In this document: piece by piece, positions 45,986 through 56,855 of the stretch
Numbering within the stretch: position 1 is the first letter of the stretch
Layout: each line of letters opens with the position of its first letter
Source: Harmothoe impar
Taxonomy: Eukaryota; Annelida; Polychaeta; Phyllodocida; Polynoidae
Direction of reading: 5' to 3'
Assembly (NCBI GenBank): GCA_947462335.1
Contig: OX381718.1
Span: 37,168,976 to 37,232,975 of the forward strand
DNA length: 64,000 nt
Position numbers and translations under genes: made by a program
Notes under the pieces: generated by a model
The model's database searches: none
Told to the model about the DNA's origin: nothing
The model's input: the letters and a program-made list of their open reading frames with translations, nothing else

Positions 45986-46971
45986 GGGTAGATTCACCAT
46001 AAGTCGACCTTTCCAGTCACAGTTTTTCATGACCATTAGGAGAAGTGTGATTATGTAATGTAGAATCATTATGGTATCATACTTGATATATCAAACAAAA
46101 GAGAATGGTCCAGGGATTCAGACAAACCATATTTGATAAACCTATATAGAATATTATATGTGACATGGGCTTGGAAAAGGGACCTTAATGCGCCCTGCAC
46201 TGAGGGCCCTTTTTGTAGATTGTGCCACATATATATATTTTAGGGCTTATATTAGAAAATTTAATATTGCCTATTTTCACTTAATGTCGACCAAAACTTA
46301 CCTAAAGTCGACCAGATTTCTATCCAATTAAACAATAGAAAGCACTTTGTATTTGTATCAAGACAAATTGGAACTACATAGGCAAGTGTCTGCAGGATCA
46401 TGATGTGCCGTTATTTGGTGTTTAATCATGCATTTTCCTGTTGCTGAGACAATATATAAAGTAGATGTATTATGTATGGTTCCTTGCAGAATTAGCATGA
46501 GTATCGGGGGCCAGCTAATACCTTGTAGACTAAGGTCGTCTCATGGTGAAATTATGGTCGACTTATGGTGAAGTCAGTGAGTTGAGATGGATAGCTTCTC
46601 AAATTTATGCAAATAAATATTTTTATAAAAATCCTTTTGATCCATGTTCATGAGATCGATATCTATCCATATAACTCAATATACAATGCATTGAAAGAGG
46701 TATATTGATACAAACAAGCATGGAACATAGATATTGATGGAGAATTCTTGATCTCTCTCATCTCAAAACAGGTCATACAGCCTCACTTTATAGCATGCTA
46801 TGTATATGAAAATAAATAAATATGTAAATCGTAATGATGCTACATGACGCAATAACCCCTCAATTTTCATGCCAGCAACTCTTTAATACCCTATATACCA
46901 TAGGCACTTGGCAATGGGGTGCAGTAGGTGGTCGACTTACGGTGGTAGGTCGGAAATAGGTGAGCTTACCC
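45986..46971. mobile_element. Non-autonomous DNA transposon, copy 2 (986 bp), TA-flanked
   Basis: Left GGGTAGATTCACC and right GGTGAGCTTACCC, flanked by TA at 45984-45985 and 46972-46973; same family as 29937-31186 (shared internal text such as CTCAAAACAGGTCATACAG near 46762). It has GTCGACTTATGGTGAA-type subterminal repeats and is itself host to the 71-bp hairpin element at 46159-46229. Confidence 0.8.
46159..46229. mobile_element. 71-bp TA-flanked hairpin MITE, copy 1
   Basis: Begins TGTGACATG, ends TGTGCCACA, flanked by TA on both sides (46157-46158, 46230-46231). The centre is palindromic around CGCCCTGCAC. A copy of identical length (71 bp) is at 58215-58285. Confidence 0.85.
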
Positions 46972-47523
46972 TATAACAATAAGGTGGAAGTGTATACAAG
47001 CTTACGTATTAGGGTTTGTTATTGTTGTAAAGAAAGTTAAACATAAAGCTTAGGTTGTGCTTGTTTTTACATGGCTAAAGAGAGGGTCAATTTTACCGCA
47101 AGTACACCTTTTTGTGATGGACCGAGATATCATTAGAAAAACACTTAAAATGATAATCCAAAAGAAGGGAATCCGGACCTATGCAGGGGCACCTAGCTGC
47201 TGCTGTAGAGCCGGCCAGCAGGCATTCTCCTCCAGACCCCAGTCTACAAAGCTCCACATAGACGCCATTATATAACACTAATGTTTTCACACTACTGCAA
47301 CTACCGGTAGTCACTTTGTGTAGACCACCATCTTGTCCCCTAGAATCTATATGATGTAGTCATAGAATGGTACAAAACGGCTGTGATTGAAACGAAGTGC
47401 ACAAAGATCGAAAGAGTACATAGAGTGTAATTTGATTCTCTATCCTCCCGCCTATATGGCCAGTATGGAGTCCTATACTTCAGCACGCACATAGGGCTAA
47501 GGAGGCGGTATGGGGTTCTGGGT

Positions 47524-47784
47524 GTTAACCCTCTAAGGGCCGCATAGTGCTTTAATACGCTATTTCCTTTGACATCATGATGCATAGATACAGACCTGGC
47601 GAGTAACTCACTAGATATGTAGTCATTAATAATGTAAAACCCTATATCGTTTGCACACTCAGGGTGTCATTGTGTATGACTGCAGTATTCAGGTATTGGT
47701 GAGTTACTCCACAGGGCTGGAAATATCCATCATGCTAACAAACACAGCACACTAAATGCCTATGCTGCCTTTAATGCGTGTTAA
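47524..47784. mobile_element. MITE-like element, third member of the ATGATGCAT family
   Basis: Begins GTTAACCCTCTAAGGGCCGC and contains ACATCATGATGCATAGATAC and CTGGCGAGTAACTCAC, with GGTGAGTTACTCC inverted at about 47695. Related to 35095-35305 and, less closely, 32700-32905. Confidence 0.55.
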
Positions 47785-48179
47785 GTCTACAGGTGTCGTG
47801 GTGCACCCCGTGTTCTAGGTCTAACATGGACAGGTGTGGACACGGACAGGAGGAGAGCTGTACCCGGATAATAACAACAGGCCTATAAATGTGAAAACGG
47901 TAAGTTTTACTCACCTTATGATTATAAGTGACATGGAAGTGACAAGTGGAGGAGATGAGACACAGGAGAACATAGGGGGAGGGGGTACTGTACGGCTTTT
48001 AGGTGAAGAGAGAAAGTAGTAAGGAAAAGGGAGAAAGAAAGACTGGGATAACTTGGAAGGATGGCATGGAAAGAAGTAGAGTATAATGTAGATACATAGA
48101 CATAATATATTCTTGTCACCACCACCCCCCCTCCCCTTCCCAGTCAGAGCCAGATAGTGGAGATAAATGGCACCGCGCC

Positions 48180-49411
48180 AGAGCACAGAAAAAGGGGCCT
48201 CGTCGTACAGGGGACTGGAGGCGAACGAGTATTGATTGTTCGCCGACCCAGCATAAGAAGCATTTATGTGCGTGATACGCTGCTGCGCGTCACACACCAC
48301 CTGAACAGTAAGGATAAAGAAAAAACCAAACATAAATATGTACACAATGTCAGCTCTAGATGAAGTAAGTTATTACTTGGTATATAATTGGGAAATATCT
48401 TGAAAAATTTATATTTGTTACTCATATATAGGTTCAGAAAAGAGGTATGAATAGCGTCAACTCACCATCACGTTGATCGAGTGGAACCCCTTTCTGTTCA
48501 CATAGACACCTTCGGCGGGGGGGGGGGGGGAGGGGGGGAGGACCAGGGTAGTCCGCCTTGTTTGGGGACACAATTTGGATGTGCGTCCCATCAATACACC
48601 CAAAGACAAAGGGCTTGTCCTTGTGCTTGGTGTAAAAGTCCCTCGCCTTGTCCATCTTGTCCCTCTGCCGATTAGGCCAGCAAATGTACCTATATTTAGG
48701 GGAAAAAATGGGCAAAATTTGATTTTCCATCTAGAATAGCGGGTACGGTATGAGGCAGTTATTTTCACAAAATAAGATCAATTATAATTCATTTTTTACA
48801 CTAGCGGTTTTCATTCCATAGTCAAATATTAACATAAGGAAAGATACACTTACTTTGCCCCGTTGAAGTAGAAGAACAGACACAGGTCATTCACTACTCG
48901 ACTGACAGTGGCCTCAGACACCTGTTGTGTCTCGGCAATGCAGCTGAATGCTGCCCCCGTCGCCAGGTACCTTAGGGCCAGACATAGCTGTTAAATAATC
49001 AAGAATAAATCAATCCTGTGAGTATTTGTATTTGCTAGAAGTATTATAAATATTGCCAGTAAAAGGGCGAGAGTTCCCTTTGTGAAAGAAATCTTACTTA
49101 TATGTCAGGGCACGAAGGAGGAAAATTATTGAGTTAATTCCAATGAGAGTTGGTTAAAGGTGCCACACCCCCACACATGCCCCACCCACTTAGGACTCAC
49201 CTGCTCGATGTATGACAATCCGCCACCTGCTCTGCTTCCCTTGGTCCTGCCGGTCCAAGCCCCAAAGGTCTTTGGAAATCTTTATGACCCTTTTCTTGGA
49301 CAAACGATACTTCCTTACGAATCGACCCTCCGACCATTTTCGAAAGGGATTGTGCCTTTCAAGGTATACTTTGCGCCGGCAGCCATTCCTGTCCAGCTCC
49401 TCATCAGCCAT
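48180..49411 (-). pseudogene. HARBI1: HARBI1/Harbinger-type transposase, decayed, minus strand, 4 exon-like segments
   Basis: Segments on the - strand: 49411-49201 (FRKWSEGRFVRKYRLSKKRV, HARBI1-type N-terminal), 48987-48854 (LCLALRYLATGAAFS then VSEATVSRVVNDL, helix-turn-helix), 48689-48466 (first catalytic Asp in FGCIDGTHIQI; ends YVNRKGFHSINVM) and 48300 to about 48180 (VVCDAQQRITHINASYAGS). All three junctions have AG/GT sites with matching phase. Defects: a frame change in the first segment, a one-base frame mismatch across the homopolymer at 48517-48541, Asn-Asn where the second catalytic Asp normally stands (after AGSA), and no C-terminal part with the last acidic residue. So it cannot be an active nuclease as read, though the homopolymer shift may be a sequencing error. 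Confidence 0.8.
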
Positions 49412-49987
49412 CCCGCCGAAATTGTGAGAAACTCGCCACTGGTTACCCCAATTAACGACCGCCCATTACCAGCGACGTCTTGAGAAAAATCCCCCCAAAA
49501 AATATTCACCCTAACTTGGCGATTTTTCAAAGCTTGAGAAAAATAAGTCATAATGAATTTATGCAAGATATGAAAATGGTTTTGGTTAAAGAAGAGGTTT
49601 AAGTATCTACTTCCCCGATAGAGGAAAGGTAAAAGGGTCGAGGTGTGAAGTGAAAAGAATTTACCCGTAAATTTTCCAACTCGCTAACCGACCATTTGGT
49701 CGGTTCCGGTAACTCCCGAGTTGAGACAAATAATTTGTCTCAACTTTCGTAAGGACCAAAAAATTTTAAGGAATATTTTGTTATGAAACGCTATATTTAA
49801 GGAAATATTCCCAACAGCTTTCAAATTCAAGATAATTATCTCAACTTTCTGAGAATGTTTCTCAACTTTTAGGAAATACCCAAAAATGGAGCCTAAGGGG
49901 GGATATGGGTGTAATTGTAATGCAATTGGTCTCAAGTCCCACTTGAGAATAATTCCCAAGCTTTATGTAAGCTGGCCGCTCCCACTG

Positions 49988-50277
49988 TACTCTCTTTCCC
50001 AAATCCTTACTAAGGAAGGCTCTGGTAGCAGCCAAATGACCTTTGATTTGGGATTTTGCTGGGTTTGGGAAATCCCTACTGGTAGGTTGGAGCCAGTGGA
50101 CAGGAACCAGAATGTATGATGGTAGTATTACCATCATACTTTCTGGTACCATTTCTGCTTCCTGTTTACTGGTTCCGAGCTAACCACAGAGACTGCCCAA
50201 ACCCAACATAATCCCAAGTTCAAGGTCATGTAGCGGTTACCAGAGCCTTCCTTTGGAAGGGTTTGGGAAGGAGTGTA
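49988..50277. mobile_element. MITE with 9-bp target duplication, copy 1 (290 bp)
   Basis: Starts TACTCTCTTTCCCAAATCC and ends with the inverted match GGGTTTGGGAAGGAGTGTA. Flanked by CTCCCACTG at 49979-49987 and 50278-50286. The whole element folds as a hairpin with a loop near 50125. The same family is present at 62014-62310. A 9-bp duplication points to the Mutator (or Merlin) group; inferred. Confidence 0.9.
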
Positions 50278-50286
50278 CTCCCACTG

Positions 50287-51940
50287 GCGTTCCCACCAAG
50301 ATATAATGGGGGATCAGGCAGGCCCGTCTAAGGCCAATAAGACCTTAGATAGTAAGACTGACATGACACTAGGGGACACCACTGTTGGTAAACCACATAC
50401 TCCCTATCAGTGTGTAGAAACAGTGTTGTTTCTTCACACTGACAATTCAGTCTGTGCATTGTGGGTAGCTAACTGCTAGCGGTTAATGCTATGCATAGAT
50501 CCCTAGGCCAACCCCCTCCCCCAAATTACAACTTGCCCTCCATGTATGTCCAATACCTGGCACATATGTACAGGTTGTCAATAGCCACTCTACTGTACCT
50601 CACCCCTCACCCTATTCACTGGGCATATCACTACTAAGTACTACTCTGAAACTGAAGGTTATTACTAGGTCAGGCCTGATTGCCTGCTGCTCAAGACACC
50701 CTCCCTCCTCTCCAATCCAATACCCTATTAAAATTCAAGGCACTACTTTCAGCTGTCTACCCATGATGCATGTAGTGAATTGTGAGTGACAACATACCGG
50801 CCATGGACGTGTACGGTGGGTAAACCAGTGTCAGACATAAACATTTCTCATGGCATCTGATTGACTAGAAATCCCAAAGACACATTTCTCATCGGATCAG
50901 ATATTGAGGTTGGGATAGTTCTACACTCTGTAGGGATAGTGTATAGCTCACCTACAGAGACACGCTGACGAAGTGCCTGGTACATGTGCATACACAATAT
51001 TCATTTTAGACGAAGTGCCAACTGCATCACCTCATCTTTTTCTTTTCTTGTGGTATATATAATAGGCATCCATTGATAGGATATGTTCAGCTAACTTTGG
51101 GGGCTGAGGAAACCAGATGTCATCTTTACTGATAAAAATCTTATCAGCCGCACCAGGAAGGCGTTTCACCGTATCATCCGGAGGGTCCGTATGTCCTATT
51201 TTTGCGTTTCTGTTCATTTTTGCGTTTCTGCTCAACTGTCCGCATCTTGTGGAAAAAAGATAAGGCCGCCGTATTCAGATACAGCCGGCCGTATGTACAT
51301 ACGGCCATAATTGCGCTTGTTCAACATACGGAGCAAGAAAAAAACATATCTTTGGCGTATTATACGGAGGGGTAGGAGGGGGGTTGTATGTTGAAAACTG
51401 GACATATACCATGCTTTTTAGGGCCGTATGTGTCTTTTGTGTGCCGTATGTGTTATTTTTGCTCCGTATGTGTCATATCACTTCAGATTGTAATGGTGAT
51501 GAGGAGATGGGGATGGTAGGGGCCGTGAGAGGTCGAGGAAGAGACAGGAGAGGTCGGGTAAGAGACAGGAGAGGTCGGGGAAGAGACAGGAGGTCGGGAA
51601 GAGATAGGAGAGGTCGGGGAAGAGATAGTTTAGGTCGGGAAAGGCACTGGATTTGGAGTGTTTTCTTCACCTCTGGCGCCCAGCCAGCTCTGTACTCTGA
51701 TAGCTATTGTCTACCACCGTTTATACACAAGGGGTCTATAGGCAGAGTTTCAGCTCCGTAGGGCAATTATTCACCGAGTTACAGAAGAAAAGACTTTTTT
51801 TTGTATGATTTCTTTGAAACTCAATATTTTATTTTCTTTTATTTCTTTTATTATAAAGGTAGAAGTTGGACTTTACTTATCTATTCGTTAAAATAATTCT
51901 AGGGCCATTTTTTTTACACACATATATATATATATATATA

Positions 51941-51996
<56 letters not shown>

Positions 51997-52215
51997 ATAT
52001 ATGCACTTTAAAAAGGGGGAGTTTACAGTCAGGCTTACTGTACATGGTAGGCAACACAAGAGAGGTTTCTCCCCTGAGGATACTATCCAACTAACCCACA
52101 TGATGTATACAATACGGTATGACAATTAATAAGAAATTCCTTATAATATACAAGTAGGTTGTTCTCCTATTTCAGTTATTCTAGATTATATTATATATTT
52201 ATTTTAAATTTCCAG
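50287..52215. other. Intergenic stretch with simple repeats, no gene
   Basis: CCGTATGT and its inverse recur about nine times at 51265-51480, partly as inverted pairs (GGCCGTATGTACATACGGCC is a perfect palindrome near 51287). A 20-bp unit GAGAGGTCGGGGAAGAGACA repeats about five times at 51528-51640. AT repeats fill 51920-52000. No convincing coding exon. Confidence 0.6.
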
Positions 52216-52224
52216 GGTTACAGG

Positions 52225-53609
52225 ATGTTGACTAGAAGGAAGCAGCTCACCCTAGTGTGCGGGACCCTCCTGCTGGTGTCCAGCTGGCTCCTCCTGCATC
52301 CCCCACACCCAATAATCTCAATGTTAGCCTCATACTACAACCAAGAACCCCGACCCACGCCTGTCTCCTTCAGGATACCCGCAAACTACAGCCGCTATGT
52401 GAACATGTACAACCTGCACCGACAGCGATACGACACCGACCTGCAGTGTGTGGCAGCAGGTAACGTGATTGCTGATCTCTTTGTTTCTAAGTAGTTTAGT
52501 AGGTCCTACACTTCATCTCCTCATACCGGGACCTGGTCCAAGAAAAATGTGTGTTGGTACAAAATGTGTGTTTATCCTACTTGTTATTTGTCAGTGCTAC
52601 CTCTTACCTGTCAATATCATCTATGGCAATCATAGATAAGCAATGTATGAAAAAATATCCAAATGATATGGTGTGCAGGTAAATTAAATGATATAGACTT
52701 GTTGAAGTCAATGTATATTGTCTAATATAGAGCCATATGTATTGTAGAATCAAGAGTACATAAAGTCAGTATCAAAAGTAAGATTGCTAAGTTGGTTTGT
52801 CAATACGTGAGATAAGCATAAACAATACCAGCAAACTAACAACTTGATTCTCTATTCTAGGTGTGCACCCCTACCCTGCAGTCTGCGTCTACGGCCATGG
52901 GGACTTGGTCTCTGAGCAGCTCACTCACAGGCCGAGGGTGTACGACCCTGATCTCACTGCCCTACTGCAGCAGCTGCTCACCCAGTACCCCCGTATAGGG
53001 CTCCTGGACATAGGGGCAGGGGTGGGCTACTTCACCCTGCTAGCCGCAGCCATGGGGCACCTGGTGTTAGCTGTGGAACCTCTCCCGGAAAATACAAGGC
53101 GGCTAGGGCGAGCAGCAAGGATGGCAGGAGTACAAAGCAATATACTGCTCTTGCAGAATGCTGTGTCCAACCGCCGTGAGATGAGGCCTCTTAGCATTCA
53201 GGAGGCCAATATTGGGGACTCCACCCTGGAGGGAGCCCGCGTGGTGTGCAGGACGAGGCGCGGGGGCTGCCCTGTCACCAACACCATCTACCTGGATGAC
53301 TTAGTGCCCTTTATTCCCTTCAGGAGGGCCATCCTAAAGTTGCACATCTCAGGGTCTGAACCTAGGGCCCTACAGAGGGCCTCAGAGTTGTTTGACCAAC
53401 TTGACATCCATGTGGTCCTCATTAATGCTGAATTGTTCTGGAGAGGATCTGGGAAGAGCCTACTGGAGTTTTTCCAGACCCGCTACTACCGCCCCTTCAC
53501 GGCCTCCCTACCCTGCGTGGCGCTAGACACCATGAGTACAGGGTCATGGCCAGGTGAGGTCATGTGGGTTAAGGACAACGAGGCCAGACCTACTCTGGAG
53601 GTTACATAA
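52225..53609 (+). CDS. FkbM-family methyltransferase, type II membrane anchored (two exons)
   Basis: Exon 1 is 52216-52459 (ATG at 52225), exon 2 is 52861-53609 (TAA end); a phase-1 GT-AG intron joins them into 327 residues. Residues about 8-25 (LTLVCGTLLLVSSWLLL) form a single hydrophobic anchor after a basic start, so the protein is likely Golgi/ER type II. After a stem with an NYS glycosylation sequon comes a Rossmann SAM-binding fold: motif I LLDIGAGVGYF (about residues 126-136), then LAVEP (about 149-153), and ILKLHISG, in the place of the FkbM-family K-x-D/H region. FkbM proteins methylate hydroxyl groups, often on sugars; the substrate here is unknown. An AATAAA follows at 53999-54004. 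Confidence 0.87.
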
Positions 53610-53998
53610 CCAACCACAAAGCATGATAGACATAGACTAAGTCATATTGTGAATCTCTAGTCAGAGTCTGTGAGGGGCATGATGACCAGACTTAATCTCA
53701 GTTTGTCAGACTGTAAATAACCCCAGGGTTCACCACTGTGGCAAAACCAGTCTTATGAGTGGCAATTCACCAAGATAATTGTTTGCCTAGAGTTCTGGGA
53801 GAAACATATAATCTGGTTGGTCCAGGTGTCAAGGTTCAGAAAGTCTTGCGCTCTGAAGGGTCACTGAATGTCTTGGAAGGGGTGCACCAAGGGGCAGTCT
53901 ATCTGTGATGTCACTTCTAGGTAGGTGAACATCTACCAAGATGACTGCTGGTCCAATACCTAAGTGTGTATGGCTCATCTAGCATGAACTGTTTGTAC

Positions 53999-54004
53999 AA
54001 TAAA
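53999..54004 (+). promoter_or_regulatory. Candidate polyadenylation signal of the FkbM-type gene
   Basis: AATAAA 390 bases past the stop. A second one is near 54846. The first is followed by T/G-rich sequence (TTTTGTGCAT). Confidence 0.5.
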
Positions 54005-54925
54005 CTAGATCAGCGTCATTTTGTGCATCTCCAAGCATATAGCACTTGTGAAAGTCCATATGGTTAGGAAAGTGGTGGATGCTGTCTATAGTGTTGTTGT
54101 TGCACACAACTGTGATGCCTTTCACACTCACTCAGATGCTCGCTGCCATTTAGCTGCTGAATACAGCCAGTTTATAAAATTAGTTTGAGAAGTTAATGTA
54201 ATTATATAGATGCAAGGCCAGGGGAGTAGTGAAAGCTATATGTGATGAACATTAGGCTGTAGTGATAAATCTCTAAGTATGGGAGTCATGTCAACGATCT
54301 TGAAGCTTAGCTTGCGAAGGTCATTGTAGTCAATATAAAAGCATAGAAGCTGCGTCATGGGGTGAAACTCCTAATGAACGACAAACAACCGCAGTTTATA
54401 TATTGGAATTTTATCCTGTGTTTAAAAGTTTACATGTTATACAGTTACAGGTAATTGAGCGACTGCTCGCCTTGTCATTAAATGCAATTCTATAAGAATT
54501 CCACCCAATGTGAAACTGCAAGTAAAAGAATTAAGGAAGTCGTGATGAATGATATTCAGTGGCAAATAGATTATGATTTATCTCAGAATATGGATATTCT
54601 AATTGACGGTATCATGTTTGCAAAAGAGTTATAAAGGGTACAAAAGACGTCCTATATGGTGGTGTAGAGGTGCAGGTTTTCCACCATTATTTTAAAGAAA
54701 CTTTTAACTGAATTCATATACTTTATTACATTGTATTTACTTGTCTCAGTTGCATGTATTATCATCCTTTATAAGTTGAGCAGAGATTCTAAAAGAGTCA
54801 TTGTATATTCAACATAATATTATTTATAATTATGTGAGTTGTTTTAATAAACAAATTGTTTATCTATCTTCACTCTCTGTTTGTGAAATGCTTATGCATA
54901 CATTTGTGTAGACTGTTTTAGCCAT
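54005..54925. other. 3' flank of the FkbM-type gene, no gene seen
   Basis: AT-rich, no repeats with clear ends. A second AATAAA (about 54846) could mark a longer 3' UTR. Confidence 0.4.
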
Positions 54926-54929
54926 GTGT

Positions 54930-55215
54930 GAAGGCATTTTATCCAGGGGCCCGGCCTTCTATCCTGAGAGTTTTCTGTCCGGGGTCTTTCTGTCCAATGG
55001 CCTTCGGTCAAGGTAGATTCTATCCAAATGTGTTCTTTCCAGGACCATATACTTCTCCAAAGGGGATTCTTTACTATCCAGAAACACTCTCTCCGGGCGC
55101 CTTTCCAGTCTCATAAGCCTCCACTCCCGGGGCAGCCTTTACGGTAGGGACATGCTGCCCAGAGGTTGTCCACCAGACCTAATAGCCTTTGTTAGTTTGA
55201 GGAGCCTTCTATCCA
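54930..55215. repeat. Degenerate ~23-bp tandem repeat (CTTCTATCCAGGGGC-like)
   Basis: TTYTRTCCAGGGGC-type words recur about twelve times with 20-25 bp spacing, strongly diverged. A 62-codon frame over it with repeated FYPG-like words is a consequence of the repeat. Confidence 0.65.
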
Positions 55216-56310
55216 GAGGCAGAGGCGACGTATGGCATTACTGTATAGAAAGTCAAATGTTCATCCTAGATCAAAATTTTGAAACTTTGATATCGAAGTT
55301 TGAAACTTCATTTAGTTGAGTTCAATGGCTGATTTGTGAGTTACTGGAATCTGATATCTATTCTAGAAATGCTGATATCAAATCTAAAAACGCTGATATC
55401 TTGGTTGAACATATCGCTTGACAGAGACTATTGCGAAGTCATAGAAGTGTAAACGGCCTACCTGTCGTAAAACAGATTTAACTTCAGGGGAGTGGAATTG
55501 CCTGTATGCGGTACCCAGTATGGAGATTTCCCATTAGCAGTTATTGAAGGCCCATTGTTCACCTATTCCAGGAAAGTGCATTTTTGAATTTGTAGTGTGC
55601 TGTACATATACTTCATTAGTTTCCATAAGGTTTAGTGTAGAAGCATGAATGAGCTTCAATATGATAGTATAGAGCTTATTCTGGCATACTCCAATGCAGA
55701 GTGCAGGTACATTTTAGTTCATCATTTTAACACTAGATGCCACCTCGTGAGTGTTCCCCTCTGATCCAGAGGCCTTCTGTGCAGCCACGTCTGTTCAAGC
55801 AGGGGATGGGCCAGGGGAAGCATGAGTCTCATTTGGGGGGGTGGCAAGTTCTATCAGTGATTTTTAGTAAGGTTTATATGTATAGAGTTGGAAAAAATGT
55901 GATAGACCTGTAGAAGTGGTAGCTTTTGCTTTCTAGCACCATGTACATGTATATGCACCAACTTCTGCATGGATATACTCCCCCCCCCCCGCAATATTTA
56001 GAATGGTTCTGAATTTGTCAATAATTGATATAGAAACTTTAGAATGGAACCAAATGAAAGCCCATGTGTTGCATCTCCTTATAAGTAGCTCATTAATTTT
56101 GCATATATTACATAATCAGGGAAATAAGTGTTTTTAATTTAAATAGTTTATAAAGGCTAACGTATACAATGCAACATGCATACATAATATCATCTAGACT
56201 GCAATTATAGGCCAGAGTAGATGACACCATGTATTGTTCAGCATATTATATTGTGTTTTGGAATTATGAGCTTACTGTTATTATATAATATTGAGCTCTT
56301 CCCATGGTGA
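55216..56310. other. Intergenic, no gene seen
   Basis: Contains several GATATC/TTTGATATCGAAG-like words near 55280-55400, similar to words near 4940-4995 in ABCC intron 1, and a C-run at about 55980. Confidence 0.35.
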
Positions 56311-56410
56311 GCATTTGTTTGTTTGTTTGTTTGTTTGTGTGGTAGTTTAACGTCCCATTGACTTTGCAGAGGCATTTTGTTTCAAGCAGTTGCAGAGGTA
56401 ATGGAATTAG
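56311..56410 (-). mobile_element. Possible retroposon 3' end, reverse orientation, with (GTTT)n tail
   Basis: Six GTTT units (about 56315-56338) are followed by GTGTGGTAGTTTAACGTCCC. Read on the - strand this is a 3' end with an (AAAC)n tail, like the LINE tail at 13551-13568. Only the tail region is recognisable. Confidence 0.4.
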
Positions 56411-56855
56411 GCAGGACATTCCTAATAAGTTACTCACCTAGGGCTGCAACAATTATTCTTATACAGCTTTCTTAGAGAATCCAAATCTGCCACCGACCAT
56501 TATGGATTTTGATTAGTAATGCCCCTAAGTAGCATATTATAATAAGGTAGGCAAATTATCAGCTTGGACAGACTAAAGCATTGGAAAATCAGTCCAAACC
56601 TTTTAGGAATGATATGATGCCTTGATATGTGAGAGGTGTTCAAGAATGCATTTTCTCATAATCTTTGATTGCGGCCTAATTAGCATAATTTATGCAAATA
56701 TTGAGATAGCAGCATAGTTTGACTGTAAAAATAAAAATCTTAAATTTGACACACTCATCCCATAAGGATTAATTTTAAATATGGGCTCTATATGGGCAGA
56801 TAAAGACTGCGGCTATTATGGGAGCCACATTTCAAGATTGCTGTGTATGAATACT

